A DNA stretch of 22,835 nt. Origin: DATDAW01 sp036525185. GTDB lineage: Bacteria > Verrucomicrobiota > Verrucomicrobiia > Chthoniobacterales > DASVRZ01. Under the pieces are notes generated by a model that made no database searches, had not been told where the DNA came from, and saw only the letters and a list, made by a program, of their open reading frames with translations. The stretch lies in NCBI GenBank assembly GCA_036525185.1, contig DATDAW010000001.1:1-22835 (forward strand), given 5' to 3'. A program made the position numbers and the translations under genes. The stretch's first letter is position 1. The number at the start of each line of letters is the position of its first letter. Positions 8,176 through 16,297 of the stretch are shown piece after piece.

Positions 8176-8203
8176 AACGGCGTCAATCTAACGGCGTCAA
8201 TCT
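8176..8203. repeat. Perfect 14-bp tandem duplication
   Basis: AACGGCGTCAATCT occurs twice head to tail (8176-8189 and 8190-8203), followed by AA that begins a third copy. It lies in non-coding sequence between the ankyrin fragment and ppk and looks like a recent slippage duplication. Confidence 0.85.
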
Positions 8204-8299
8204 AATACATATCACTTCGATAACCTCTGCTTTGCTCTCGCTTTCCGCTTTGGCGGGATCAAAGCCGACGGCAGGGAGGTCATCCGTGTTATTCAAGAC

Positions 8300-8318
8300 G
8301 CTCCCTGAGAGGGGGAGC
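8300..8318 (-). terminator. Weak hairpin downstream of ppk
   Basis: GCTCCC (8300-8305) and GGGAGC (8313-8318) pair around a 7-base loop, 51 bases beyond the ppk stop in the direction of transcription. The sequence after it on the minus strand (GTCTTGAATAA) is only mildly T-rich, so termination activity is uncertain. Confidence 0.3.
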
Positions 8319-8369
8319 AGGAATGACTGCGATTACGAGTAAGGGTAGGAGTAAGATTTATTCTGACGG

Positions 8370-10541
8370 CTAAGGCGCTGGCTCGCCGATTGCATCCCGT
8401 TCGGCCTCGGGTTCGAATCTGGAAGCGGGAATTAACTTTTTAGGCGCTTCTGTCGCCTGGGCAGCAGTGGCAGCGGCCTCGCGGGCGCGACGACGGAAAT
8501 AGTATTGGGCCTGCGTTGGTTTCTGGCCAGGTGCGGGTTTGAGCCGCACGTAAGAGCCGTCGGACTGGAGTTCGCGGGCTTTGACGTTGTCCGTGAGGAA
8601 GGCCGGAAGGATGTCGTTAATGATCTGATCGCGGATGGCTGGAGCCTCAACAGGGAAGCAGACTTCGACGCGACGGAAGAGGTTTCTAGGCATCCAATCG
8701 GCGCTCCCGAGATAGACCTCGGGATTGCCATCGTTGAGAAAATAGAAGATGCGGCTGTGTTCCAAAAAACGGCCGACGATGCTGATGACGCGGATATTTT
8801 CGCTGACGTCGGGAACGCCCGGACGCAGGCAGCAGATGCCGCGGACGATCAGTTCGATCTGGACCCCGGCGGTGGAAGCTTCGTAGAGCGCTTCAATGAT
8901 GTCTTCATCGACGAGCGAATTGACTTTGACGACGATGCGGGCCGGTTTTCCGGCCAGGGCATGATCGCGCTCGCGTTGGATCATCCCGAGGAAACGATCG
9001 CTGAGATCGAAAGGCGCCACGAGAAGTTTTTTGAAGCCGGGATACTCGGTGAGCCCCGTCAGCACGTTGAAGAGGGCTGCGACTTCGGTGGTGATTTCAG
9101 GGTTTGATGTTAGCAGGCCGAGGTCCGTGTAAATGCGGGCAGTCTTGGGGTGGTAGTTCCCGGTGCCAAGGTGTGCGTAAAAGCGGATGCGTTTGTTTTC
9201 GCGGCGAACGACCAACAGGGTCTTGCAATGCGTTTTCAGTCCAATAACACCGTAGACGACGCTGGCGCCGGCTTCTTCGAGCTTGCGCGCCCACTGGATA
9301 TTGTTGGCTTCGTCGAAACGGGCTTTGAGTTCGACCAGGGCGGTGACCTGCTTTCCGTTGCGAGCCGCGTTCATGAGCGCTGCGACGATGGGAGAGTCGC
9401 CGCTGGTTCGATAAAGCGTCATTTTGATGCCGAGCACTTTGGGGTCGCGCGCGGCTTTCTCCACGAAACGGACGACGGCGTCGAAGCTTTGATAGGGGTG
9501 ATGCAGGAGAACATCCTGTTTTTTCAGAGCGACGAACGGATCGGAGTGGCGGGGGAGGGCGGGTGGTTGTGTAGGGGCAAATGGGCGGTCACGAAGTTTG
9601 CCGAATTCGTCACTGAAGACGAGTGAGTTAAGGTGGGCAAACGTGAGCGGCCCGTCGAGTTTGTAAAGGTCGTCCCTGGTGAGTTTGAGGCGGTCGAGGA
9701 GGAATTGCTCGAAATCTTCGGGAATATCGGGCTCGGTTTCCAGGCGGACGGCGTTGCCGCGGTTGGATTTCTGAAGCTCCTGTTCGATGGTGCGTAGGAG
9801 GTTTTCAGCTTCTTCGTCGTCGATGTACAGGTCGCTGTTTCGCGTGACACGAAAGGCGTGGACGCCCTCGATTTTTAGACCGGGAAAGAGCTGGCTGATG
9901 TGGAGTTTGATGAGAGATGCCAGATAAACGAATTTTCGTGAGTCGGGCTCATCTTTTCCGGTAGCCAGGGGGATGAGTCTCGGAGCGACCCGTGGGACGC
10001 CTACGACGGCATACAGCGGTTCTTTTTTGCCGCGTTTATGTGCGCGAACCAACAGGCTGTGGGTTTTGTTGAGAACCTGTGGAAATGGGTGGCTGGCATC
10101 GATGGCCAATGGCGTGAGGACTGGCAGCACTTCGTTATGGAAGTATTTTTGCATCTTCCGCGCCCGTTTGGGATCAAGGTCTTTGGCGTCGAGGATGTGG
10201 ATGCCTTGCGCGGCGAGCAAGGGGACGAGTTCCTTGTTCCAGAGGTCGTATTGGGTTCTGACGAGTTCGCGGGTGGTGGCGACGATGTACTTGAAAATTT
10301 CGGTGGCCGTGAGGTGATCCGGCCCCATGTCGATGGTGTCGCTGGCTATCTGTTGCTTGATGCCGGCGACGCGGATTTCGAAGAACTCATCCAGGTTGCT
10401 CCCAAAAATGCCGATGAATTTAACGCGTTCCATGAGGGGCTGTGTAGCATCCTGGGCCTCTTCGAGAACGCGGCGATTGAATTCGAGCCAGCTGAGCTCG
10501 CGGTTGATGAAGTTTTCGGGGGCTGCGAAACGGTTTTCCAT
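8370..10541 (-). CDS. ppk: Polyphosphate kinase 1 (PPK1)
   Basis: PPK1 reversibly transfers the terminal phosphate of ATP onto polyphosphate through a phosphohistidine. The 723-residue protein covers the whole family length. Key residues align with the E. coli enzyme at a constant offset of +3: Arg378 in TLYRTSGDSP, Arg408 in ELKARFDEANN, the phosphorylated His438 in GLKTHCK, His457 in YAHLGTGN, and His595 in RFLEHSRIFYF. The N-terminus has NRELSWLEFN and SNLDEFFEIRVAG. Residues after about 690 are a variable alanine- and proline-rich tail. The ATG at 10541 is preferred over an in-frame ATG at 10583 because AGGAG lies just upstream and the protein then begins directly with the conserved region. 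It sits downstream of an alkaline phosphatase on the same strand, but a hairpin between them suggests separate transcription. Confidence 0.97.
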   Translation of the reverse strand: MENRFAAPENFINRELSWLEFNRRVLEEAQDATQPLMERVKFIGIFGSNLDEFFEIRVAGIKQQIASDTIDMGPDHLTATEIFKYIVATTRELVRTQYDLWNKELVPLLAAQGIHILDAKDLDPKRARKMQKYFHNEVLPVLTPLAIDASHPFPQVLNKTHSLLVRAHKRGKKEPLYAVVGVPRVAPRLIPLATGKDEPDSRKFVYLASLIKLHISQLFPGLKIEGVHAFRVTRNSDLYIDDEEAENLLRTIEQELQKSNRGNAVRLETEPDIPEDFEQFLLDRLKLTRDDLYKLDGPLTFAHLNSLVFSDEFGKLRDRPFAPTQPPALPRHSDPFVALKKQDVLLHHPYQSFDAVVRFVEKAARDPKVLGIKMTLYRTSGDSPIVAALMNAARNGKQVTALVELKARFDEANNIQWARKLEEAGASVVYGVIGLKTHCKTLLVVRRENKRIRFYAHLGTGNYHPKTARIYTDLGLLTSNPEITTEVAALFNVLTGLTEYPGFKKLLVAPFDLSDRFLGMIQRERDHALAGKPARIVVKVNSLVDEDIIEALYEASTAGVQIELIVRGICCLRPGVPDVSENIRVISIVGRFLEHSRIFYFLNDGNPEVYLGSADWMPRNLFRRVEVCFPVEAPAIRDQIINDILPAFLTDNVKARELQSDGSYVRLKPAPGQKPTQAQYYFRRRAREAAATAAQATEAPKKLIPASRFEPEAERDAIGEPAP

Positions 10542-10545
10542 GTAA

Positions 10546-10550
10546 CTCCT
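10546..10550 (-). promoter_or_regulatory. Shine-Dalgarno sequence of ppk
   Basis: The minus strand reads AGGAG with four bases (TTAC) before the ATG at 10541. Such a good site is uncommon among the genes here, and it decides the start of ppk in favour of 10541. Confidence 0.6.
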
Positions 10551-10607
10551 GCCGAGGGTAATTGTCGTCGCGTCCTTGCGCAATGGAAGGAATGCGAGAA
10601 AAGCAAG

Positions 10608-10636
10608 AGTCCCGCGACCCCGAGAGGCGCAGGACT
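10608..10636 (-). terminator. Intrinsic terminator after the alkaline phosphatase gene
   Basis: AGTCCCGCG (10608-10616) pairs with CGCAGGACT (10628-10636) in a 9-bp stem with one G-T pair. It begins 26 bases after the phosphatase stop. The minus strand continues CTTGCTTTTCTC, a moderate T-rich tract. The plus side also ends in TTTT. It separates the phosphatase from ppk. Confidence 0.55.
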
Positions 10637-10662
10637 TTTGTATCAGCTTCTAAAGGAATGAC

Positions 10663-12636
10663 TTACAGTTCGCTTATCGCGGTCCCCGCAATCGCGGCCT
10701 GAGCAGCTTTAAAAAACACGTCAGTGTTGTCGATGGTGCCGTGGAACATCGCTGCGCCGGCGCCGTAAGCGGAGAGCGGAATGTCGTTTGCTGTGTGGAC
10801 GGCGGTCGAGCCGTTGACCTGGCCGGTAACGAGGAAGTTGCCAGCAACGTCACGCTCGAGAGGACCGGACGGATAAGTGTTCAGTGGCGCGGTAGTGTTG
10901 AAGGGTTGCTGACTATCGCGGATGGGTTTGGCGTTGGTGAGCCAATCTTCGTACCGATCCGCGTTGGCGGCGTATCCGATGAGCATTTTGTGGTCGATAT
11001 CCGTCGTGACGGGGTAGCCGTCCCGTTGGATTTCGTAGAGGGGGAATCCTGCGGCTTCATAATTGCCGACGACTCCGGTGCGAAGCTGGGCTACGCCGCC
11101 GCCTGAGGAGGCCCGGGTCGTGAGATCGGCGTTTGCGACGAGACTTGAGCCGATGACGGATGCGCCGGAGCATTCATGGTCGGCGGTGACGACGACGAGG
11201 GTGTCCGGATGGGTTTTGGCAAATTTTTTGGCTCGAGCGATGGCTTTGTCGAATTCAATGGTCTCGAGGATGAAACGCTCGGTGTCCATGTTGTGCGCCT
11301 GTTTGTCAATGGATGCGGCTTCGACCATGAGAATGAATCCGTTCCTGGATTTGTTCAGGACTTTGAGCGCGGCATCGGTCATCTCGTCGAGCATCGGCTG
11401 ATTGGGGAAGCCGTAGTCATTAACAACGGTGGAGGTGCCGCGGCGGCCATCGATTTTGTCCTTGGCGACATTCATGTTCGAAAAAGAGAACAGGCCAAGC
11501 AGCTTGGTGGCCGTTGAGGCGTTGCTCAACATTTCGGCGCGCGTGGGGGCGTAGGCGAAGCCAGCTGCCTGGAAACCGGCAATGAGATCGCGGGCCGGGT
11601 CAATTGCGCCCGTCTGAGCTCCCCAGGCGGTTGTCAGATCGGAGGGCAGGACATAGTCGGTTGCTGCCGTGCGCGCTGAACCGGGAGTGCCCTGCGGCAG
11701 GAACCATTTGCGGCCGCCACCAAGAAGAACGCTGAGACCGGTGAGGCTGCGGTCGTCGAGGTATTGGTCGACGATGCCTGTACCCGCACCACGATCCTGC
11801 GTATGCGATCCAAATGCGCCTGGCGTGGCATCAAAAACATCCGACGTGGTGACGATGCCGGCAGCCTTGCCCTGAGTACGCTGGAAATACTCGGTGATGG
11901 ATTCGACGCGCGGATTGTCGAATTTGTCTGTCGTGTCATCCGGGAAAACACCATGCTGGTTGTTGTTTCCCTTGTTGCCGGTGGAATAACAGGACGCACC
12001 GGGCGACGAATCCGTGACGATGGAGTTGAGCGACGACGTCAGGACCATCGCGGTGTATGGAAATGTATCCATCGCGAGCGGGCTGATGGCTTTTCCTTGA
12101 AGCACGCCGTTGTACATGATGCGCGCTGCGGTGCGATGAGCGACGCCCATGCCGTCGCCGATCATGATGATGACATTTTTGGCTTTGCCGCCCGTGGCGG
12201 ATTTGATCGGGACGATTTCAAAGTTGCCAGTTTGCGTGGTGGCCTGGCCGCCGGTTTGACTGGCATCGACCGAGAAGGTGTGGACCCCGGCGTTTGGGAC
12301 AGATACAGCGCGGATTGTGGCGATCTTGGTGCCTGCCGGGAATCCAGAAACGGTCGGGTCGATCAGCGTGGGTGTCGCGTTGATGACTTTGCCGTCGAGT
12401 TTGAAGGTAATGCTGGTGAGCGTTTGTCCTGCATCCGGGGAAATTGTGGCCTGGATGTCGAAACGTTGTCCCGGCAGAAAGCGGGCGATGTAGGGAGCGC
12501 TTTTGTCGCCGAAGCTGAACAATGCGCTGGGTGGAGTGAGTCGGCTGACGGTAGGTGCGGCGAACGCAGAGGTGGCGGTCAGTGCCGCTGCCACGGCGAG
12601 AGCGGTTGCGCCGAGGAATGAGGTTTTCTTTTCCAT
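10663..12636 (-). CDS. Exported alkaline phosphatase (PhoA superfamily) with N-terminal Ig-like domain
   Basis: The protein has 657 residues. A Sec signal peptide ends at about residue 26 (ATSAFA, then AP). Residues about 30-145 look like a beta-sandwich domain (FDIQATISP, ITFKLDGKVIN, VHTFSVDAS). The catalytic domain follows with the metal ligand Asp161 in IIMIGDGMG, nucleophile Ser210 in VTDSSPGAS, Glu439, Asp444 and His448 in MVEAASIDKQAH, Asp486 and His487 in VVVTADHE, and His614 in AVHTANDIPLSAYG. These match the E. coli PhoA metal and nucleophile positions. It should hydrolyse phosphomonoesters outside the cytoplasm. It is longer than PhoA because of the extra domain and an insertion between Asp487-region and His614. 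The start at 12636 gives the signal peptide. Its gene follows the His-tailed protein by 14 bases. Confidence 0.95.
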   Translation of the reverse strand: MEKKTSFLGATALAVAAALTATSAFAAPTVSRLTPPSALFSFGDKSAPYIARFLPGQRFDIQATISPDAGQTLTSITFKLDGKVINATPTLIDPTVSGFPAGTKIATIRAVSVPNAGVHTFSVDASQTGGQATTQTGNFEIVPIKSATGGKAKNVIIMIGDGMGVAHRTAARIMYNGVLQGKAISPLAMDTFPYTAMVLTSSLNSIVTDSSPGASCYSTGNKGNNNQHGVFPDDTTDKFDNPRVESITEYFQRTQGKAAGIVTTSDVFDATPGAFGSHTQDRGAGTGIVDQYLDDRSLTGLSVLLGGGRKWFLPQGTPGSARTAATDYVLPSDLTTAWGAQTGAIDPARDLIAGFQAAGFAYAPTRAEMLSNASTATKLLGLFSFSNMNVAKDKIDGRRGTSTVVNDYGFPNQPMLDEMTDAALKVLNKSRNGFILMVEAASIDKQAHNMDTERFILETIEFDKAIARAKKFAKTHPDTLVVVTADHECSGASVIGSSLVANADLTTRASSGGGVAQLRTGVVGNYEAAGFPLYEIQRDGYPVTTDIDHKMLIGYAANADRYEDWLTNAKPIRDSQQPFNTTAPLNTYPSGPLERDVAGNFLVTGQVNGSTAVHTANDIPLSAYGAGAAMFHGTIDNTDVFFKAAQAAIAGTAISEL

Positions 12637-12650
12637 GGTAGGGCTAAGAA

Positions 12651-13283
12651 CTAATGGTTGTGGTGGTGTCCGCTGGTGATGGAACCGGCGGAAAGGGGTG
12701 TTGGCTGTGCGGGGAGGGAGGCGGTATCGGGCGGCGCATCGATGGTGAGCCGGACGATGGAAATGCGGCCGTTCTTTTCTTCCTGATTGCCGACGCTGAG
12801 CGTGCCGCTGAGAAGAAGAAGGCCCGGTGTGTAGGGGAGGATTTTTGGCGTCTGACTGTTGACGTGGACCGCTACAATGGCGGCGGGAAGATCGTCGCAA
12901 TAGCCGTATTCCGAGGTGTGCAAGGTCATTGGCACAGGCGTCAACAGCATCTGATTCGGGAGGGCCATGTCGTCATTGGCCATGAAGCCGAGAATGCGGA
13001 CGCGTTTCCCGTTGAGAGACTGCAGTTTTTCCGTGAGTTCGAGACCGCGCGGGCCGACCGGGCTTTTGAAAAACTCGCCAAATTTTAGATCGGTAACCCC
13101 TTCCGGTGCCGCGGGGATGGATAGAATCTGTCGATCTGCGTCCGGCATGCCTGAGGACGGCGCGACTTCATCCGGGGCAGCGGTTTTAAGCTGCTGCCGG
13201 GTCTTTTTGACAGGTTCATCGGCGCCATGTGCGGCGAGAGAGAGAGAAATTCCGGCCGCAGCCGAGACCAGGAGACGTTTCAT
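12651..13283 (-). CDS. Small exported protein, DUF3299-like, with C-terminal histidine cluster
   Basis: The protein has 210 residues with a signal peptide (MKRLLVSAAAGISLSLAAHG, cleavage near residue 21). A low-complexity linker follows to about residue 55. The core is LNGKRVRILGFMANDDMA (90-107), LTPVPMTLHTSEYGYCDDLP (114-133) and IVAVHV, then LLLLSGTLSVG. This pattern is reminiscent of DUF3299-type periplasmic proteins, but I am not certain. The last five residues are HHHNH, a plausible metal-binding tail. I chose the ATG at 13283 because it gives a clean signal peptide; an in-frame start at 13319 is less likely. The stop lies 14 bases before the alkaline phosphatase start, so they are very likely one operon. 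A metal-supplying or accessory role for the phosphatase is inference. Confidence 0.8.
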   Translation of the reverse strand: MKRLLVSAAAGISLSLAAHGADEPVKKTRQQLKTAAPDEVAPSSGMPDADRQILSIPAAPEGVTDLKFGEFFKSPVGPRGLELTEKLQSLNGKRVRILGFMANDDMALPNQMLLTPVPMTLHTSEYGYCDDLPAAIVAVHVNSQTPKILPYTPGLLLLSGTLSVGNQEEKNGRISIVRLTIDAPPDTASLPAQPTPLSAGSITSGHHHNH

Positions 13284-13471
13284 GCCCCGGATGCTCCCGA
13301 GACCTGCCGGAGGAAACAAGCAGCCTATGGTAACGTTTCGGCGTCAACCGTGACGGATTTGAAACAAACACAAGTGAGTTGCAGAGATTAGCAGTAAAGC
13401 GGCGCGGAAGTCACCGTGCCGGGGTTGAGGCTTGCTCTATCGGTCAGCCAAAATCCGGTATTTTTCGCTGC

Positions 13472-14335
13472 TCATCTCGCAGTGAGCGATTCGGCGACAG
13501 CTTCGCCTGGTGCTTCGGGGCGGTTTGATTTCAATGCCCGCAAGGTCGCGGCAGCGATCACCAGAGCGCCGCCGGCGATGGACCACCGGCCTGGCTTTTC
13601 GCCGATGAAAAACATCACCCACAGCGGATTCAGGATGGGCTCGCAGGTCGTGATAATCACTGCCTGCAAAACGGGTACGTGCTTGATTGCCTTGGCGTAA
13701 AGCCAGTAGGCCAGCGCCAGTTGGAAAACGCCCAGTACCAGGAGCCCTGCCCACGGCGCCTGGCCCGAAGGAGCGCCTGCGGTTAAAATCGCCGGCAACC
13801 CGACGAGAGCCGCGAGGCCGTTTCCCAGAATGACCGATTCGATCGGCGATCCCGTTTTCTGCTTTCGCATCGTGATCGACAGCCCGGCAAAGCTCAAGCC
13901 GCTGATGGTCGCCAGCACGATTCCCCAAACTCCGCTCGCCGAGAGCTGATCCAGGAAAAACAGGCAGATCCCGCTGAACGCCAGGGCCGTCATCGCCCAA
14001 TCGAATCGTGTCGGCTTTTCGCCCAGTAGCGGTCCGCTGAGCAATGCAATGTAGATGGGGGCCGTGTATTGGAGAAAAATCGCATTGGCAGCCGTCGTCA
14101 GGCGCGTGCTCAGGACGAACAGCACCACGGTTCCCGCATAAAAGAACGCTGCCAAAATCTGCGTTGCCGACCAATGGAAACGGGGTCGCCGCACCAGGAC
14201 CAACAGCGTTACCGCCGCGATCGCGCTCCGCATCCCGGCGATCGCAAGTGGCGACCAGTCAATGGCTTTCACCAGTACGCCGCCCGTGCTCCACAGTAGC
14301 GCGGCAAGAATCAGCTGAAGGATGGAAGGACTCAT
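13472..14335 (-). CDS. EamA-family (DMT superfamily) permease
   Basis: The protein has 287 residues and about ten predicted membrane helices in two EamA repeats. The first repeat begins MSPSILQLILAALLWSTGG. The second begins around residue 135 (GVWGIVLATISGLSFAGLSI). The typical FLQYTAPIYIALLSGPLLGE near 88-107 and its counterpart VIITTCEPILNPLWVMFFIGE both end in the family Glu. EamA proteins export small metabolites such as amino acids, but the substrate cannot be told from sequence. The gene is divergent from the peroxiredoxin with 179 bases between starts. It ends 188 bases before the His-tailed protein start on the same strand, so it could lie upstream of the phosphorus block, but the gap suggests a separate promoter. 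Confidence 0.9.
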   Translation of the reverse strand: MSPSILQLILAALLWSTGGVLVKAIDWSPLAIAGMRSAIAAVTLLVLVRRPRFHWSATQILAAFFYAGTVVLFVLSTRLTTAANAIFLQYTAPIYIALLSGPLLGEKPTRFDWAMTALAFSGICLFFLDQLSASGVWGIVLATISGLSFAGLSITMRKQKTGSPIESVILGNGLAALVGLPAILTAGAPSGQAPWAGLLVLGVFQLALAYWLYAKAIKHVPVLQAVIITTCEPILNPLWVMFFIGEKPGRWSIAGGALVIAAATLRALKSNRPEAPGEAVAESLTAR

Positions 14336-14352
14336 TGGGAAGACAAAAATTG

Positions 14353-14459
14353 GAATTCACAATGCAGAACGCAGAATGCAGAAGTAAAGCCAAGCTCCCG
14401 GTTTCTTCTCCGCCTTCTTACCTTCTTGTACTGAATTCACCGTTTTGCATTCTGCGTTC
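14353..14459. repeat. Intergenic repeat arms (14-bp inverted plus 8-bp direct repeat)
   Basis: GAACGCAGAATGCA (14367-14380) is present as its exact reverse complement TGCATTCTGCGTTC (14446-14459). GAATTCAC also occurs at 14353-14360 and again at 14433-14440, exactly 80 bases apart. The spacer between the arms is pyrimidine-rich and does not code. Repeats of the 'gcagaatgcagaa' kind recall dispersed intergenic repeats. The location between two divergent promoters also allows a regulatory role. Confidence 0.65.
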
Positions 14460-14514
14460 GCCCTTCTGCCTTTTCCTTGGACACACCGCCTTTTCCAGCT
14501 TTGATTTGCCGACG

Positions 14515-14997
14515 ATGAGCGACACCAGCACAGCACTTCAGGCCGGAGACGCCGCTCCGCCCTTCACGGCACAGGCAGTTGGCGGCGAATACGGGGAGGG
14601 CGCAGAAGTCAGCCTTAGCGATTTCGCGGGACAGACCGTGGTCCTGTATTTTTATCCCAAAGACGACACGCCGGGCTGCACGACGCAGGCATGCTCGCTG
14701 CGGGATTCCTGGGCGCGTTTTGCGGGAAAGGCGAGGGTTTTTGGTGTCAGCATCGACCCCGTGACGAGCCACAAGAAATTTATCGCCAAACATTCGCTTC
14801 CATTCCCGCTTTTAAGCGATCCCGACCAAACGCTCGTCAACGATTACGGCGTCTGGGTGGAGAAAAACAATTATGGCAAGACCTATTTCGGCACCGAGCG
14901 TTCCACATTTGTCATCGGCCCTGACGGCACACTCAGCGCGGTTTTCCGAAAAGTGAAACCCGAAGGACACGTCGATCAGGTTCTCTCCGTTTTATAA
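14515..14997 (+). CDS. bcp: Peroxiredoxin, BCP/PrxQ type
   Basis: This is a thiol peroxidase of 160 residues that reduces hydrogen and organic peroxides with thioredoxin. FYPKDDTPGCTTQACSLRD carries the peroxidatic Cys55 (PGCT) and the resolving Cys60 five residues later, the hallmark of the atypical two-cysteine BCP group. FGVSIDPVTSHKKFIAKHSLPFPLLSD and KTYFGTERSTFVIGPDG follow as usual. The start at 14515 (MSDTSTALQAGDAAPPF) puts the conserved GDAAPPF motif at the proper N-terminal distance; upstream sequence in the same frame is non-coding repeat. It is divergent from the EamA permease and followed after 46 bases by the DUF697 gene on the same strand, possibly co-transcribed. No signal peptide, so cytoplasmic. 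Confidence 0.95.
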   Translation: MSDTSTALQAGDAAPPFTAQAVGGEYGEGAEVSLSDFAGQTVVLYFYPKDDTPGCTTQACSLRDSWARFAGKARVFGVSIDPVTSHKKFIAKHSLPFPLLSDPDQTLVNDYGVWVEKNNYGKTYFGTERSTFVIGPDGTLSAVFRKVKPEGHVDQVLSVL

Positions 14998-15043
14998 GCA
15001 AAATTCTTATATCTGGCTTTTTCGGTAAACGTTCATTTACTCA

Positions 15044-16228
15044 ATGAATCAGGAAACCTTGCTTGCGTGGTACGACCGGTTTGAAAAGCTGGTCGAACGG
15101 CTCCCAGGCCCCATACAGAAAGCGGTTCTCGGTGAAATCCAGCCGGTCAAAGAGCTCTTTCTCGAGCAGCGCCCGCCGAGAATCCTTTTATTGGGCTCCG
15201 ACGACATTTCCCGCGTCGAAATCGTCAATTCCCTTTTTCGCGAACAGCTCGTTTCCCTTGCCGAACAGCGAACGCTCGCGTTGACGTCCGGGTGGGAAAC
15301 GTTTCGCTGCATCGGCCGTGGCTCGCTTCAAATTCTCGAAGGCCGTTTTTCTGGAAACGCCCCGTTAAGTTGGACTTCCGGAGGGAAAGATCTTCCGCCT
15401 GATCTCATCCTCTTCCTCCATCGGGCTGGGGGCCCTGATGAAAAACTGGCTGCTGCGGTGCAACAAGCGGCTCGGATTGGAGATGAGCTGGAACTAAAGT
15501 TCCAAAAAAGACCCGCCTTCATTGGCGTGCTGGAAGACGCTCCACCGCAACCGGTTGCGACGACCGGGCGGACGTCGCAGGAGGTGGAGTTTGAGAACGT
15601 TTTGCGTGCCAATCCGGCTGTTAATAAGATATTCGCAAGGGTCATTTCGGTGAGCCGTTGGAGCCGTTTTCGGGCTGATGGAAGCGCCGACGCAGACGAT
15701 GCAAACGCCTCGTATCTCAACCAATTACTAGGTCTTCTCATCGATGAACTTCCACAAAGTGCCCGCTTGGAAATGGCGCGTATTTCGGGTGTCAAAAGCG
15801 CGCAGAAAAAGATCGCGCAAACGCTGGTCAAAGCTGCAACTGCGATTTCCGCGGCGATCGGTGCCCAGCCCATTCCGCTGGCCGACATGCCGATTCTAAC
15901 CACGCTCCAATCGGCCATGGTTGCCGGTATTATTTACATTAGCGGCGGAGATTTAAACCTTCGTAGCGCAGTGAAATTCATTGGTGCGCTCGGTGTTAAC
16001 GTCGCTCTCGCCATTGCTTTACGTGAGGCGGCGCGAGGCACGGCGAAGCTCCTCCCAGGATGGGGTTATGCGGTTTCCGGAGCCGTCGCAGCTGGCGGAA
16101 CTCTCGCAATGGGACGCGCCGCAACGGGCTTTTTCATCGATGGGGTGTCGCTCAAGGAAGCCCGGAAGTTGTTCCGCAAGAGACCGCCGAAACCACCCAA
16201 AGAAGTAGAAAAACTAGATGACAAGTAA
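15044..16228 (+). CDS. DUF697 protein with a degenerate GTPase-like domain
   Basis: The protein has 394 residues. The region 45-235 has the alternating strand/helix pattern of a small GTPase domain: RILLLGSDDISRVEIVNSLF occupies the place of the P-loop, but the GxxxxGK[ST] motif is gone (GSDDISRV at 51-58). DLILFLHRAGG stands where a switch/G3 strand would be, and no NKxD motif is seen. Residues about 255-375 form a DUF697-like membrane-associated domain (PIPLADMPILTTLQSAMVAG, then RSAVKFIGALGVNVALAIAL and a glycine-rich GYAVSGAVAAGG helix). The tail is basic and proline-rich. DUF697 proteins usually carry a functional GTPase. This one probably does not bind nucleotide and may act as a membrane-bound scaffold. 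It lies downstream of bcp and upstream of rsmA. Confidence 0.75.
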   Translation: MNQETLLAWYDRFEKLVERLPGPIQKAVLGEIQPVKELFLEQRPPRILLLGSDDISRVEIVNSLFREQLVSLAEQRTLALTSGWETFRCIGRGSLQILEGRFSGNAPLSWTSGGKDLPPDLILFLHRAGGPDEKLAAAVQQAARIGDELELKFQKRPAFIGVLEDAPPQPVATTGRTSQEVEFENVLRANPAVNKIFARVISVSRWSRFRADGSADADDANASYLNQLLGLLIDELPQSARLEMARISGVKSAQKKIAQTLVKAATAISAAIGAQPIPLADMPILTTLQSAMVAGIIYISGGDLNLRSAVKFIGALGVNVALAIALREAARGTAKLLPGWGYAVSGAVAAGGTLAMGRAATGFFIDGVSLKEARKLFRKRPPKPPKEVEKLDDK

Positions 16229-16297
16229 TTCATTTTCACAGAGTGATTTCGGCACTTTCGAGGATGAATATTCAACCATTTCAGCATCCGGAAAGCC

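Larger units (their letters stand above)
8096..8369. other. Intergenic region with a possible gene tail
   Basis: These 274 bases hold no confident gene. A frame overlapping the ankyrin tail (8067-8141) reads MLLNPADPNSPWNNIV and ends in WNTDLAGK with a stop. It looks like the C-terminal tail of a real protein but has no upstream body, because an in-frame TAA precedes it closely. A tandem duplication and a weak hairpin follow, annotated separately. Confidence 0.3.

Noticed and set aside
11764..12621. 285-codon plus-strand open frame
   Set aside because: Antisense to the signal-peptide-bearing alkaline phosphatase. Its translation is rich in D, G and R, as expected of a composition shadow.
13284..13360. 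Possible Pho box (CCGTCACGGTTGACG) upstream of the His-tailed protein
   Set aside because: Only a partial likeness to a CTGTCAC-type repeat, without the expected 11-base direct repeat. Not strong enough to annotate.
13437..14174. 245-codon minus-strand frame overlapping the permease
   Set aside because: Same strand but another frame of the EamA gene. It lacks membrane helices and known motifs, whereas the EamA frame has ten helices.
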